Shown here: piece after piece, positions 16,206-25,466 of the stretch
Layout: each line of letters starts with the position of its first letter
How positions within the stretch are numbered: the first letter of the stretch is position 1
Source of the DNA: JALYXS01 sp051003795
GTDB lineage: Bacteria > Acidobacteriota > Terriglobia > Bryobacterales > Bryobacteraceae
Direction of reading: 5' to 3'
Length of the DNA stretch: 38,257 nucleotides
Assembly: GCA_051003795.1 (NCBI GenBank)
Contig: JBPCKZ010000209.1
Location: forward strand, 1-38,257
The notes under the pieces: generated by a model
What the model was told of the DNA's origin: nothing
Database searches by the model: none
The model's input: the letters and a program-made list of their open reading frames with translations, nothing else
Translations under genes and position numbers: made by a program

Positions 16206-19200
16206 TTACGTCTGGTCTCCCTGTTTAAGTTTGGCGCTCGCGACCAGATGGCTGCCCATCGGCGGGCGCTTGCCGTCGATAGTCGGCAGATCCCGAAGAT
16301 AATCGTCCGGCAGCCGCGGGCCTTCGCGCTTATGAAGCTTCGATGCCACGCGGCCGGGCTCGATATTGGCCGTGTGCGCCTTCGAGTTCATGATGCTGAC
16401 GTTGGGGTCGGCCGCGAGCCCGCTGAGCTCGTTCGCGGAGTCTCCACGAACGAGTCCGCTGCCGCCCCAGTGATAAGGAACCCCGATCTGCTGGAACACG
16501 CGACTGCCGATCTTCAGCGGACGAATTCTCTCCGTCACCAGCACGCGAACTTCGATGGCGCCGCGCGCGGTGCTAATTGTGGCCCACCCCCCGTTAACCA
16601 AGCCGCGCGCCGCCGCGAGCTCCGGACCAATCTCGCAAAAAGCTTCGGGTTGGAGCTCGCTGAGCCAAGATAACCAGCGCGACATCCCGCCTGCCGTGTG
16701 GTGCTCGGTGAGGCGGTACGTAGTCAGAAGATATGGAAAGCGTTCGTCGTTATACGGCTTGTGGAACGGGTTCCCGGGCCGGACATAGTCCATGCGAACG
16801 GGATTGCACTGCTGCCCGTAGAGCGCGTTTTTGACCACCGATTCGAGCGGTTCATAGTGGGTCGGAAGCGGGCCTTCCTGCAGACCGCTGGGAGAAAATA
16901 GCCAAGCCTTTCCGTCCGCCTGCATGATGAACGGATCGATGCCGGACAGCGTATTCTTGCCGGTTGCATCGGGGCCGGGGCGATAGGATGGGGGCCGGTC
17001 TACAATGCAATCCGGCTCGTCGTAACCGGTCCACTTCTTGTTTTCCTCATCCCACCAGACGTACTTCTTGCGCTCGGACCACGGCTTGCCTTCCGGATCG
17101 GCGGAAGCGCGGTTGTAGAGCAGATGGCGATTGTGCGGCCACGCCCAGCCCCATTCCCGCGCCACCCAGGTTTGCTCTTGGCCGGGCTTGCGGCGCGCGG
17201 TTTGGTTGACGCCGTCTTTGTAGCAGCCCGAATAAATCCAGCAGCCGCAAGCGGTAGAACCGTCCTCCTTGAGGTCCGTGAAACCATTGACCGGCTTACG
17301 GTCGGCGATGGTGAAACCGTTTATCTCCTGGAGCACCGCTTCGGCGCTCGGCTCTTCCATCCGGCCGCGAGTGGGATAATCCCACGTCAGATCGAGGAGC
17401 GCGCGATCTTTCGGGTCGCTTGAATCCGCGTAAAGTGTCTTCAGCCGCTTACCCAGGTGATACATAAAATGTAGCTCGCTGCGCGCATCGCCAGGCGGCT
17501 CCACGGCCTTATCACGCCACTGCAACAAGCGCTGCGTATTGGTGAAGCTGCCCTCTTTCTCGGTGTGGGCAGCGGCTGGGAAAAAGAAAACTTCGGTGGC
17601 GATGTCTTCCGTTTTGGCCTCGCCGCGTTGGTGTTCAGGAGATGTCTTCCAGAACTCCGCCGTCTCGATCAAGACGAAATCCCGCACCACCAGCCACTCC
17701 AGGTTGCGCAGGCCTTCGCGCTGCATCGCCGCATGGGGCGAGCCGACCGTCGGATTCTCCCCCATCACAAAATACCCCTTCACCGTCCGGTCGATCATGT
17801 TCACCACGGATGTCATGTGCGAATGATCGCCGGTCAGGCGCGGAAGGTAATCGTAACACCAGTCGTTCTCTTCGGTGGCGGCATCGCCCCAGTAGGCCTT
17901 CAACAGCGAAACGACGTATTTCTTCGCTTCCGCCCACCAGCCGGAGTGCGCGATCTCGTTCTCGCAATACTTTTCGAAACTGCCGTCCTGTTTGGCGCGA
18001 GGCATGGCTATGTAGCCCGGCAGCAGGTTGAAGAGGGTTGGGATGTCGGTGGAGCCTTGAATGGAAGCGTGGCCTCGAAGCGCCATGATGCCGCCGCCCG
18101 GACGTCCGATATTCCCGAGCAGCATTTGAACGATGGCGGCGGCGCGAATAATCTGCGCCCCGGTAAGGTGATGCGTCCACCCTACCGCGTAGCAGAAAGC
18201 GCTGGTGCGCTCGCGCCCGGAGTTATCGCAAAGCGTCCCGGCAATTTTAAGGAACATGTCCCGCGGAATGCCACAGATCTCTTCGACCATCGCGGGCGTG
18301 TAGCGCTGGTAGTGGCGCTTGACGATCTGAAAGACGCACTTCGGATTCAGGAGCGTTCGATCGACCACGCCGCCGCGCGACATCGCGGCGCGCTCGGAAT
18401 GCGCCTGGCCGGTCTGGCCCTCGCGCTTGGCTTGCGGGTCGACCGGGTCCTTATACATCCAATTGCCGAAGTCGTACTCGAAATTTTCAGCGGCCCAACC
18501 GCCGAAAAGCCCGTCGAGATCTTCGGTGTCCTTAAAATCGTCGTTAATTACCAGGGCCGCATTGGTGTAGTCGAGAACGTACTCGTTGAACCAGCGATCG
18601 TTCTCGATAATGTAGTGGATCAGGCCGCCCAAAAACGCGATATCCGAGCCGGGCCGGATGGGCGCGTGGATATCCGCGACGGCGCTGGTGCGGGTAAACC
18701 GCGGATCGACATGGATGATTTTCGCGCCGCGCTCCTTCGCCTTCATCACCCAGTGGAAACCGACCGGGTGATTCTCGGCCATATTCGAACCTTGAATCAC
18801 GATGCAGTCCGAGTGCTGCAAGTCTTGCTGGAAGGTGGTGGCGCCGCCTCGCCCAAAGCTGGTCCCCAGACCGGGGACCGTGGAGGAGTGTCAAATACGG
18901 GCCTGATTTTCGACTTGAATTATGCCTAGACCAGTAAATAATTTCTTGATTGGATAATTCTCTTCGTTGTCGAGCGTTGCGCCGCCGAGATGGGCCATCG
19001 AGAGCGTGCGATTGTGCTCGCCTTGCCAGTTTTCGTCGCGCGTTTTCTTGACGCGATCGGCAACCATGTCCATCGCCCGTTCGAGTGGAATGGTTTCCCA
19101 TTCGGCGGAGTGTGGACGGCGGTAGAGCACGTTTCGCCGGCGTTGATCGCCGGTGACAAGCTGGAAGCTCGCCGACCCTTTCGGGCAAAGACGTCCGGCG

Positions 19201-19427
19201 GAGATAGGCGAATCGGGATCGCCTTCAATGTCGAGAATCTTGCCGTCCTTCACATAAACGTTCTGGCCGCAGCCGACGGCGCAATAGGGACAGATCGACT
19301 TGACCACCTTGTCCGCGCGCTTGGTGCGCGGTTCGAGACTTGCGGAACGCTCCGACCGGACGGTCTCGCCAAGAGCGAACATGTCTCGATTTCGGATCTG
19401 ACGAAGAAGAGGCCATTTGGACGCCAT
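16206..19427 (-). CDS. fdhA: Formate dehydrogenase catalytic subunit, selenocysteine-containing
   Basis: Molybdopterin enzyme oxidising formate to CO2. The frame runs 19427 to 16206 with a single in-frame TGA (18893-18891), read here as selenocysteine 179, giving 1073 residues. The local sequence NQARI-Sec-HSSTVPGLGTSFGRG is the formate dehydrogenase active-site motif (Sec followed by His). The [4Fe-4S] cysteines are Cys46, Cys49, Cys53, Cys81 (CPYCAVGCG, RLCPKG). Downstream are the family blocks GSNMAENHPVGFHWVMKA, AVGWTHHLTGAQIIRAAAIV, YRLTEHHTAGGMSRWLSWLS and GWATISTARGAIEVRVLVTE. The N terminus (RQIRNRDMFALGETV) shows no clear twin-arginine signal, unlike FdnG. An in-frame stop at 19490-19488 and no usable earlier start support ATG 19427. 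Selenocysteine machinery is needed elsewhere. Confidence 0.92.
18861..18893 (-). promoter_or_regulatory. UGA(Sec) codon with SECIS-like hairpin
   Basis: On the minus strand the UGA (18893-18891) is followed 11 bases later by a 7-bp perfect stem, GGUCCCC / GGGGACC (18879-18873 and 18867-18861), with loop GGUCU. The loop sequence, the outer GGU/ACC pairs and the 18-base distance from UGA to the loop agree with my recollection of the E. coli fdhF SECIS element. The bulged U of the E. coli stem is not apparent. The hairpin is coding (ValProGlyLeuGlyThr). Confidence 0.85.
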
Positions 19428-19519
19428 GACCTCACGGTAAACCCGGCGCCCGACTGAGTCAAAAATGGGGCGTGCGGGTTTGCACAGTCAAGGACCGGCG
19501 TCCCGGTCGAGCGCTGGGC

Positions 19520-20704
19520 CTATTGATAGGAGTCGTCCAGCACGAGATAGCCCGGCCCATTGCAATGCAGCTGATAGTCGCCCCAACGAAGCGGCGGTCC
19601 ACCATTGTCGAAATACGCGAAGGGTTTCATTCGCACCGGACCTTTCAGCGGTATCGCAATGTTCGCCCACGGAGCGAGGCGCAACGGCGGTCCCGGATCG
19701 TCAAATTCCAGTGTGATTCGCCATCCCGTTTTGTTGAGGATGGTGACATCGCAGTAATCGGGACTGGCCTGCTGAACGGCAACACTCAGACTTGTTGCCT
19801 TTCCGGGGGTGATTTGTACCGAAGTTCTGTAAGGGCGATAACCGCGACTCTCGACAGAAAGCAGGTATGCATCGCCGGGAACCTCAAATTCAAATTTGCT
19901 TTCGTCCCAGGTTCGCGTTTCCCGCCAGCTTCCGATTGCGCCCCCGTGAGCCGTAGTGAGGCGAATCCAAGCGTTGTTTACCCGGCTTCCAGTTTTTTTA
20001 TCAACTACGGTACCAGTCACGGACCCTGTCGGAGCGGGCCCGAGATTCAGTCCGAATGTTTCGGGCGCGGCATCTGGCGTAATAGGGGGAGTTCCTGGCT
20101 TCGCACGGGCAAACGGGTGCAGGATCGTCGCTTGCGGTGAGTCGGGAAACAATATGGGCTTGTTTTGGGTGAGCCAATCGTCGATGGATAGCCGAGGGCC
20201 AGGCGGTTTCGGCGAGCTGGGTGAGATTTTGGGCGCCGTTGAAGGCGTGGAAGGAGGAAGGATTACCTGCATGTGTTGAAAGTTGAATGCTCTTGCCGTC
20301 GCATCGTCGATCGGACAAATTTTAACCTCGGTACCCGGCGTTTTCCCGGGCATGCTCTGAAGTTGAATTGAATCGGAAACGGTTTTGGCGAAACTCGGCA
20401 AATCCGGCAGCATCAAGAGTGCCGTGCCCCATTTAATAATTGGGGGACCGTTCCTCGCGGCGAACAGCAAGATCCCCGAACCCAGAAGCTTTGCGCTGTC
20501 CTTGCCTAGATCTACCCGGTTCTGAACGATCACGTGTTCGACCGTGTCGATACGGCAGCCCGGACCCAGCGTGAGCGGGGTTTGGCAGACCGCTAACAGC
20601 GGTAAAGATAAAATCAGGATCGCCCAGATGGCTTCCGGGCCCCAGCCATAGTGTCGGCCAGCGTTGCACCGCATCTCTTTAAACCGCATCATGTTGAACC
20701 GCAT
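19520..20704 (-). CDS. Secreted or lipid-exposed protein with carboxypeptidase-regulatory-like domain
   Basis: A 394-residue product. A hydrophobic leader (AIWAILILSLPLLAVCQ) lies after an unusual repetitive N-terminal stretch (MRFNMMRFKEMRCN), so the true start may be at 20704, 20692, 20689 or 20674. After a variable part and a Pro/Ser-rich linker (about 150-175), residues about 225-290 look like a carboxypeptidase regulatory-like beta sandwich (GTVVDKKTGSRVNNAWIRLT, LLSVESRGYRPYRTSVQITP). The C-terminal 80 residues form another beta-rich segment ending PGYLVLDDSYQ. Function unknown. It is divergent to the next gene on the plus strand. Confidence 0.78.
   Translation of the reverse strand: MRFNMMRFKEMRCNAGRHYGWGPEAIWAILILSLPLLAVCQTPLTLGPGCRIDTVEHVIVQNRVDLGKDSAKLLGSGILLFAARNGPPIIKWGTALLMLPDLPSFAKTVSDSIQLQSMPGKTPGTEVKICPIDDATARAFNFQHMQVILPPSTPSTAPKISPSSPKPPGPRLSIDDWLTQNKPILFPDSPQATILHPFARAKPGTPPITPDAAPETFGLNLGPAPTGSVTGTVVDKKTGSRVNNAWIRLTTAHGGAIGSWRETRTWDESKFEFEVPGDAYLLSVESRGYRPYRTSVQITPGKATSLSVAVQQASPDYCDVTILNKTGWRITLEFDDPGPPLRLAPWANIAIPLKGPVRMKPFAYFDNGGPPLRWGDYQLHCNGPGYLVLDDSYQ
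20668..20704. repeat. Three 15-bp spaced ACCGCAT repeats at the 5' end of the 19520-20704 gene
   Basis: The core ACCGCAT occurs at 20668, 20683 and 20698, exactly 15 bases apart, and encodes MRFNM-MRFKE-MRCNA on the minus strand. The same core recurs in the divergent intergenic region at 20782 and 20794, within two copies of TACCGCATGCC 12 bases apart. Slippage duplication or an operator array are both possible. Confidence 0.6.
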
Positions 20705-20855
20705 AATGTCATTTATTCCTCACGACCACGATCGCGCGCCGTGCGAAAAATAGTTTAATCCTAGTGGCCGCTTTGGTCAATACCGCATGCCGTACCGCAT
20801 GCCAGGGCCGGCATTCCGCCCTCAAGTTTTCCGCACGAATGCCGATTATCGAAGC

Positions 20856-21473
20856 ATGAGCACAAGTTCCATCAACAACCTATCGAGCGCCTATCTACAG
20901 CCGATTCTCAGCGCACTCCAGGATGCCGGCTTAGCCGCCACTAAGACCAACGCCTCCAACAGCGTGAGCGAGATCGACCTGTCCGTGTCGATCTCGCAAT
21001 TGCCCGACCATAGCCGGCTCTCGCCCTTCGCGCAATTGGTGAGCACGCTCCAACAGCTTCAAGAATCCGACCCGGCCAAGTACCAACAGGTGACCCAGCA
21101 AATCGCCACGAACCTACAAAGCGCCGCCCAAACTGCCCAGTCGGACGGAAATGCGGCGCAAGCCAGCCAACTCAATAAGCTTGCGAGTGACTTTACGAAC
21201 GCCTCGAAGACCGGCCAACTCCCCGACATACAGGATCTGGCGCAAGCCGCCGGTGGGCGCCACGGTCATCGCCACTCCCACTCGGCCGCGGCCGATTCAG
21301 ATGGCGATTCCAGCGCGAACAGTTCAAGCACCGCTTCGATCGGCGTCAGTTCGAGCGGCAGCGCAAGCCAAACACTGAGTCAACTCCTGTCGGCCTTCCA
21401 GGCAAACGGGGCGCAGAGCGATGCCCTGAATCCCATAAGCATCATTCTGAACACGCTGTCCACGGCCAAGTGA
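20856..21473 (+). CDS. Ser/Gln/Ala-rich protein with a His-rich segment, unknown function
   Basis: A 205-residue product from ATG 20856 (MSTSSINNLSSAYLQPILSA). A longer reading from 20787 (MPYRM) passes through repeat DNA and is less likely. Residues about 55-130 are helical and Gln/Ala-rich (LVSTLQQLQESDPAKYQQVT). A His-rich patch (GRHGHRHSHS) at about 134-143 is followed by Ser/Ala-rich sequence, ending in NPISIILNTLSTAK. There is no signal peptide or membrane segment. The patch could bind metal. No family recognised; codon use appears like its neighbours. Confidence 0.65.
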   Translation: MSTSSINNLSSAYLQPILSALQDAGLAATKTNASNSVSEIDLSVSISQLPDHSRLSPFAQLVSTLQQLQESDPAKYQQVTQQIATNLQSAAQTAQSDGNAAQASQLNKLASDFTNASKTGQLPDIQDLAQAAGGRHGHRHSHSAAADSDGDSSANSSSTASIGVSSSGSASQTLSQLLSAFQANGAQSDALNPISIILNTLSTAK

Positions 21474-21505
21474 CGGATCGGGTCTCCGTTGACCTCGTTC
21501 AGGGC

Positions 21506-21988
21506 CTATTTCAGAATGCTTTTCCGCAGCCATTGCCGGCAAAGCTCCGTCACTCCGCCGTAAAGGAAATGCGCCGCCAGCTCGGTGGCTTCGTGCGCCA
21601 TGGAAGACTCGGTAACGGGTTTCGATAGTCCGAGCGCGGGAACCATGATGACGTGAGCGCCTAGCCAGACGGCCGTGCCGAACGGTACGCCATACCCGGA
21701 CGTAACCTCCGGAATGAGTTCAGCCGCCGCGCCGTATGCCGCTCCAACGATGCCTCCAAATCCGAAGTGCACTGCGGGGCCGGCAAACTTTTTCCGTTCC
21801 GGCGTTAGCTTGTGGTTAAAAACGCCTTCGGAGATCGCGGAGGCTGTCTTGACGGTGGAATCTTCACCTTCCCGTTCGCCACCCATTATCTTGGTTGCAA
21901 CCGAGTGCACCTGACCCATTGCGAAGGAAGCGATCAGTCCTCCGATCAATCCCGCGCCCAAACCCTTCCAGACTTGGTTTGCCATCAC
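21506..21988 (-). CDS. DUF1440-type membrane protein
   Basis: A 160-residue product resembling DUF1440 (YagU-like) inner-membrane proteins. It starts ANQVWKGLGAGLIGGLIASF, typical of the family, and has further hydrophobic segments FGFGGIVGAAYGAAAELIPE, GTAVWLGAHVIMVPALGL and a final AAHFLYGGVTELCRQWL. The start is GTG 21988 or ATG 21985, neither with a strong Shine-Dalgarno. It converges with the 20856-21473 gene with 32 bases between. Role unknown; family members have been linked to acid stress in E. coli. Confidence 0.78.
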   Translation of the reverse strand: MMANQVWKGLGAGLIGGLIASFAMGQVHSVATKIMGGEREGEDSTVKTASAISEGVFNHKLTPERKKFAGPAVHFGFGGIVGAAYGAAAELIPEVTSGYGVPFGTAVWLGAHVIMVPALGLSKPVTESSMAHEATELAAHFLYGGVTELCRQWLRKSILK

Positions 21989-22000
21989 GCTCAGGCTAAC

Positions 22001-22035
22001 AAAAAAAACGAGCGCCGGTTAGGTCCCCGGCGCTC
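22001..22035 (-). terminator. Rho-independent terminator of the TIGR03437 protein gene
   Basis: A perfect 9-bp stem GAGCGCCGG / CCGGCGCTC (22027-22035 with 22010-22018) around an 8-base loop. On the minus strand it is followed by G and then eight T (22008-22001). It lies about 100 bases after the stop at 22136 and just before the DUF1440 start, so it separates the two genes. Confidence 0.9.
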
Positions 22036-22135
22036 CAGCTAACGATCAAGGAGATTAGTTCCAGCTTAGGGCCAATAAGCCGGTATGGCTATGGATCTAC
22101 GGTAATCCGGGTACCGTTACTACGGCGTTGGATAC

Positions 22136-25100
22136 CTATTGCAAAGCCACCGTTACATTCGGCTGGCTGGCATTCGATCCCGCCTTGATCTCGACCGCCA
22201 CGTTGCCCGTTCCCGCACCGGGCGGAACCACGGCGTTCACTTGCAATACGCCGGCCACCAGACCGGGCGCGGATCCCTGGTAATTCACCTGAGCCGGCTG
22301 GCCGCCAATCTTTACGGTGACGGGCAACACCGGCTTTCGCAGATCGCTGCCGACGATCTCGCCATCCGAACCCGCCGGATCCGTGGCGCCCTCGCCAGTC
22401 GCATAGATTACGATTACCTGGCCTACAGTCGACGGATTACCGCTCGAGTTCAGCGACCCATCCTGATTGAGTATCGCCCCCTGACCGCTGCCGGCCGAGT
22501 TGATAGTGAAAATCCCCGGGGCCGAAGGCGCAACCGCCAGTCCGAACAGGTTCGAAGCCACGCCGTTCACGATCACTTGGGCCTGCGCTGTCCGCCGGCC
22601 CGCCAAAGCATACGGCACAATCGCGCTCGTCTGCGTTCCCGAGGCGTAGATAATCGGCGCCGGAATCCCGTCGAACAGAACGCGCGTCCCCGCCACGGTC
22701 GTATCGACCGTTCCCGAGGTGACTGTACCGACGGTGAGCGTGGCCGGACCGATGCGCGTTCCTCCCAGGGTCACAATCTCTCCCGGCGAGACCGGCCCGT
22801 TCACAAAGCTTGCCGCATTCACCAGCGCCGTCAAGGACGGCGGCGGAATCGACGTCACCACGAGCGTGACATTCACGACTTGGGGCGAGTTTGAAGCGCC
22901 CGTCGCCACGACCGTCACCGATCCGCTATAAGCGCCGGGAGCCAAGCCGGCCGGATTCACGGAGACCGTGATGGGCGTAGCCGTCGCGCTCGCCGAGCCG
23001 CTCGCAGGTGTTGCCGAGAGCCAGTTTCCGCCGGAAGTTGCGGCGGCCGCCACCGTGAACGGCAGCGATGCCGTCCCGGTCACCGAAAAGGTTTGCGAAG
23101 CCGGAGCCTGGCCGCCTGCCTGGAAGGCAAACGTGAGCGCGGACGGAGCGACCGCTATGGTCTGCGACGCGCCGACCGTCAGGGTTACCGCCACGGTCAC
23201 CATCGCGCCCGCCGGTCCGAACGGCGTGGTGGGCGTGATCGTGATGGTCCCGCTGTAAGTGCCTTGCGCGAGGCCCGCTCCGTTTACGGCAACCATAAGC
23301 TGCGATGGCGTCGTACCGCTGGCGGGCATCACGCTGAGCCAGTTGCCTCCCGTGGTGGTTGCGGCCACCGCCGAGAAACCGGCCGCCCCGCCGGCGTTCG
23401 AGACCGTCAACGCTTGGGACGCCGGAGCCGGACCCGACATCTGCTGCGTGAAATTAAGCGCGGTGGGCGTGACGGTCAATGCCGCGGCCGTCACGGTGAG
23501 CGAAACGGTAACGTTCTGCGGCGAGTTCCCCGCGCCGGGCGAACTCACGGAAAGCGTCCCCGTGTAGTTTCCAGCATTCAGGCCGGTCGGATTGATCGTT
23601 ACGCCGACGAGAGCCGGCGCACTGCCGGTCATCTGCGAAACGCTTAACCAGTTGGCTCCATCCGAGGTCGTCGCCACAATCGCGAAATTAAGTCCGGGCG
23701 TGGTGCTGCCGATCGATAGCTGTTGGGTCGCCGGTACACCCGGCGCGCCCTGTTGATAGGAAAACGAAAAAGTCGTGGGCGAAACCGTCAGTAGCGGGAG
23801 CGTGCTGACGGTCAGCGAGGCCTGCACTTGTATGCCGGTCGCGACACCCGGCGCCGTGATGGTGATGACGCCGTTGTAAGTGCCGGGCATCAGATTCGCC
23901 GCATTCGCCGTCGCTGTAATCTGCCCGGGCACGGTCGGGGTGGCGGTTCCGCCGCCCGTTACGGTCAACCAGTTTCCTCCCGACGTGGTGGTGGCCACGG
24001 CCGAAAATCCCAAAGTCCCGCTCGTGCTTCCAACGGTAATGACTTGCCCCGCGGGATTCGCCCCGCCAAGCTGCGCGAAGAATGCCACCGTTTGCGGCGT
24101 TGCCGTCAGCGCGGGCGTGCTATTCACTGAAAGGGTCACGGGGATCGTCACCGTGGCCACGCCCGCGCCGGTCAGGGTCAGCGTGATCGTGCCGTCATAA
24201 ATTCCAGCGGCGAGGCCGGTCGGGTCGGCTGTAACGGTCAGGGAAGCGGGCGTGCTCGCGGTCGTGGGCGAAACCTGTAGCCAAGGTCCGCCCGTCGTGG
24301 TCGCGACTGCGGCAGTATAGCCGATCGTGCCGGTGCTGCTGGTGAGCGCCACGGTTTGCGGCGTCAGCGCCGCGCCGCCGCTCTGATAATTGAATGCCAG
24401 GGCTCCGGGAGTGGCGCTCAGCAGGGGAAGCGAGCTCACCGTCAACATCACCGGCACGGTGATGTTGGTTGCATTCGCGGAAGAAACGGTCAACGTGCCG
24501 TTGTAAACGCCGGCCGCCAGACCCGCCGGATTGATGCCGATGTTTGCGCTGCCCGGCGTGACGGCGGTTACCGAGTTCACCACCAGCCAGGTAGCGGGGC
24601 CATTGATCGTCGCGGCGGTCACGTTGAAGGCAACCGACGCGCCTCCCGCGGAGACATTGAGTACCTGCGCGGCGGGCGCGGCTTGACCAATCTGAAAATT
24701 GAACGCGAGGGATGCCGGGCTTGCGGTGAGTTGAGCCGCCGACGTGACGTTCAGGGTTACCGTGACGGTGACGGGGCTGTTGATCGCGCCTGGAACGGTA
24801 AACAACAGATTGCCCATGTAAACTCCGGCAGGGAGCGATCCCGGATTCACCGACACCGTCACGTCCGACGGAGTGGTTCCGTTCGTCCGGTCCACTGCCA
24901 GCCAGTTCGTCGGGCTGCTGGTGGCCGCGACTAGAAACGGTCCGGGCGCGCCGCCAGTGCTGATGTTGACCACCTGCGGCGGCACTTGCGCTCCGGCCTG
25001 GGAATTGAACGTGAGAACGGCGGGGCTGGCGGTCGCCCCGGTTTGTCCCGCCACGACCACCGTTACGGGAATCATGAGCGGGGAGTTGGCCGTTCCCGCG

Positions 25101-25426
25101 CCGGCGATCGAGACCGCCGTATTGTAAGTGCCCGGCACCAGAGTGGTTGGGTTCACCGTCACGGAGAGCGTTGCGGGCGTGGTGCTGGAGGTCTGGCTGA
25201 CGATCAGCCACGGCGCCGAGGCCGGAGCGGAAGCGACAAAGGTGAAAGCGGCCCCGCTGCTGGTGATCTGGACGGTTTGCGCCGGCGATGTAGCACCGCG
25301 AGACTGCACGTTGAACATCAGGCTCGCGGGGCTCGCCACAATGTTCTGCGCGCGGGAAATCCCCGCGCTTGCGGCGAGAAAAGCGGTCCAAAACGCGAAT
25401 AAACGGAAGGCGCGGATAACGGGCAT
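22136..25426 (-). CDS. Secreted eight-repeat Ig/BACON-like protein with TIGR03437 C-terminal domain
   Basis: A 1096-residue product from ATG 25426 with a signal peptide (IRAFRLFAFWTAFLAASAG). A longer reading from 25501 adds a non-signal stretch and is less likely. Eight repeats of about 95-105 residues follow. Each has a pattern like LTASPASLAFNFQ..., a TxGGNWLxVxP turn and NPxGLxAGxYxGTxTVxSxG, consistent with BACON-like/bacterial Ig sandwiches. The C-terminal about 220 residues match the Solibacter-associated TIGR03437 domain (VNAASFVNGPVSPGEIVTLG, VIVIYATGEGATDPAGSDGE, VNYQGSAPGLVAGVLQVNAV). It has its own downstream terminator. Likely a cell-surface or matrix protein; the ligand is unknown. 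Confidence 0.9.
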   Translation of the reverse strand: MPVIRAFRLFAFWTAFLAASAGISRAQNIVASPASLMFNVQSRGATSPAQTVQITSSGAAFTFVASAPASAPWLIVSQTSSTTPATLSVTVNPTTLVPGTYNTAVSIAGAGTANSPLMIPVTVVVAGQTGATASPAVLTFNSQAGAQVPPQVVNISTGGAPGPFLVAATSSPTNWLAVDRTNGTTPSDVTVSVNPGSLPAGVYMGNLLFTVPGAINSPVTVTVTLNVTSAAQLTASPASLAFNFQIGQAAPAAQVLNVSAGGASVAFNVTAATINGPATWLVVNSVTAVTPGSANIGINPAGLAAGVYNGTLTVSSANATNITVPVMLTVSSLPLLSATPGALAFNYQSGGAALTPQTVALTSSTGTIGYTAAVATTTGGPWLQVSPTTASTPASLTVTADPTGLAAGIYDGTITLTLTGAGVATVTIPVTLSVNSTPALTATPQTVAFFAQLGGANPAGQVITVGSTSGTLGFSAVATTTSGGNWLTVTGGGTATPTVPGQITATANAANLMPGTYNGVITITAPGVATGIQVQASLTVSTLPLLTVSPTTFSFSYQQGAPGVPATQQLSIGSTTPGLNFAIVATTSDGANWLSVSQMTGSAPALVGVTINPTGLNAGNYTGTLSVSSPGAGNSPQNVTVSLTVTAAALTVTPTALNFTQQMSGPAPASQALTVSNAGGAAGFSAVAATTTGGNWLSVMPASGTTPSQLMVAVNGAGLAQGTYSGTITITPTTPFGPAGAMVTVAVTLTVGASQTIAVAPSALTFAFQAGGQAPASQTFSVTGTASLPFTVAAAATSGGNWLSATPASGSASATATPITVSVNPAGLAPGAYSGSVTVVATGASNSPQVVNVTLVVTSIPPPSLTALVNAASFVNGPVSPGEIVTLGGTRIGPATLTVGTVTSGTVDTTVAGTRVLFDGIPAPIIYASGTQTSAIVPYALAGRRTAQAQVIVNGVASNLFGLAVAPSAPGIFTINSAGSGQGAILNQDGSLNSSGNPSTVGQVIVIYATGEGATDPAGSDGEIVGSDLRKPVLPVTVKIGGQPAQVNYQGSAPGLVAGVLQVNAVVPPGAGTGNVAVEIKAGSNASQPNVTVALQ

Positions 25427-25466
25427 GGTGGGATCTCTTAACAGATGGTATATCACCCGAAGCCCG

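Noticed and set aside
18822..18900. Formate dehydrogenase read as two genes or a pseudogene
   Set aside because: The only interruption is a TGA at the known Sec position, with the correct flanking residues and a SECIS-like hairpin, and the frame continues without a shift.
17565..18929. Long open frame on the plus strand antisense to the formate dehydrogenase gene
   Set aside because: The translation is Arg/His-rich, has no recognisable motif, and lies opposite well-conserved coding sequence; it is a GC-rich shadow frame.
24195..25391. Second long minus-strand frame inside the repeat protein gene
   Set aside because: It is an out-of-frame reading of the repeat DNA; the other frame has signal peptide, repeats and TIGR03437 domain.
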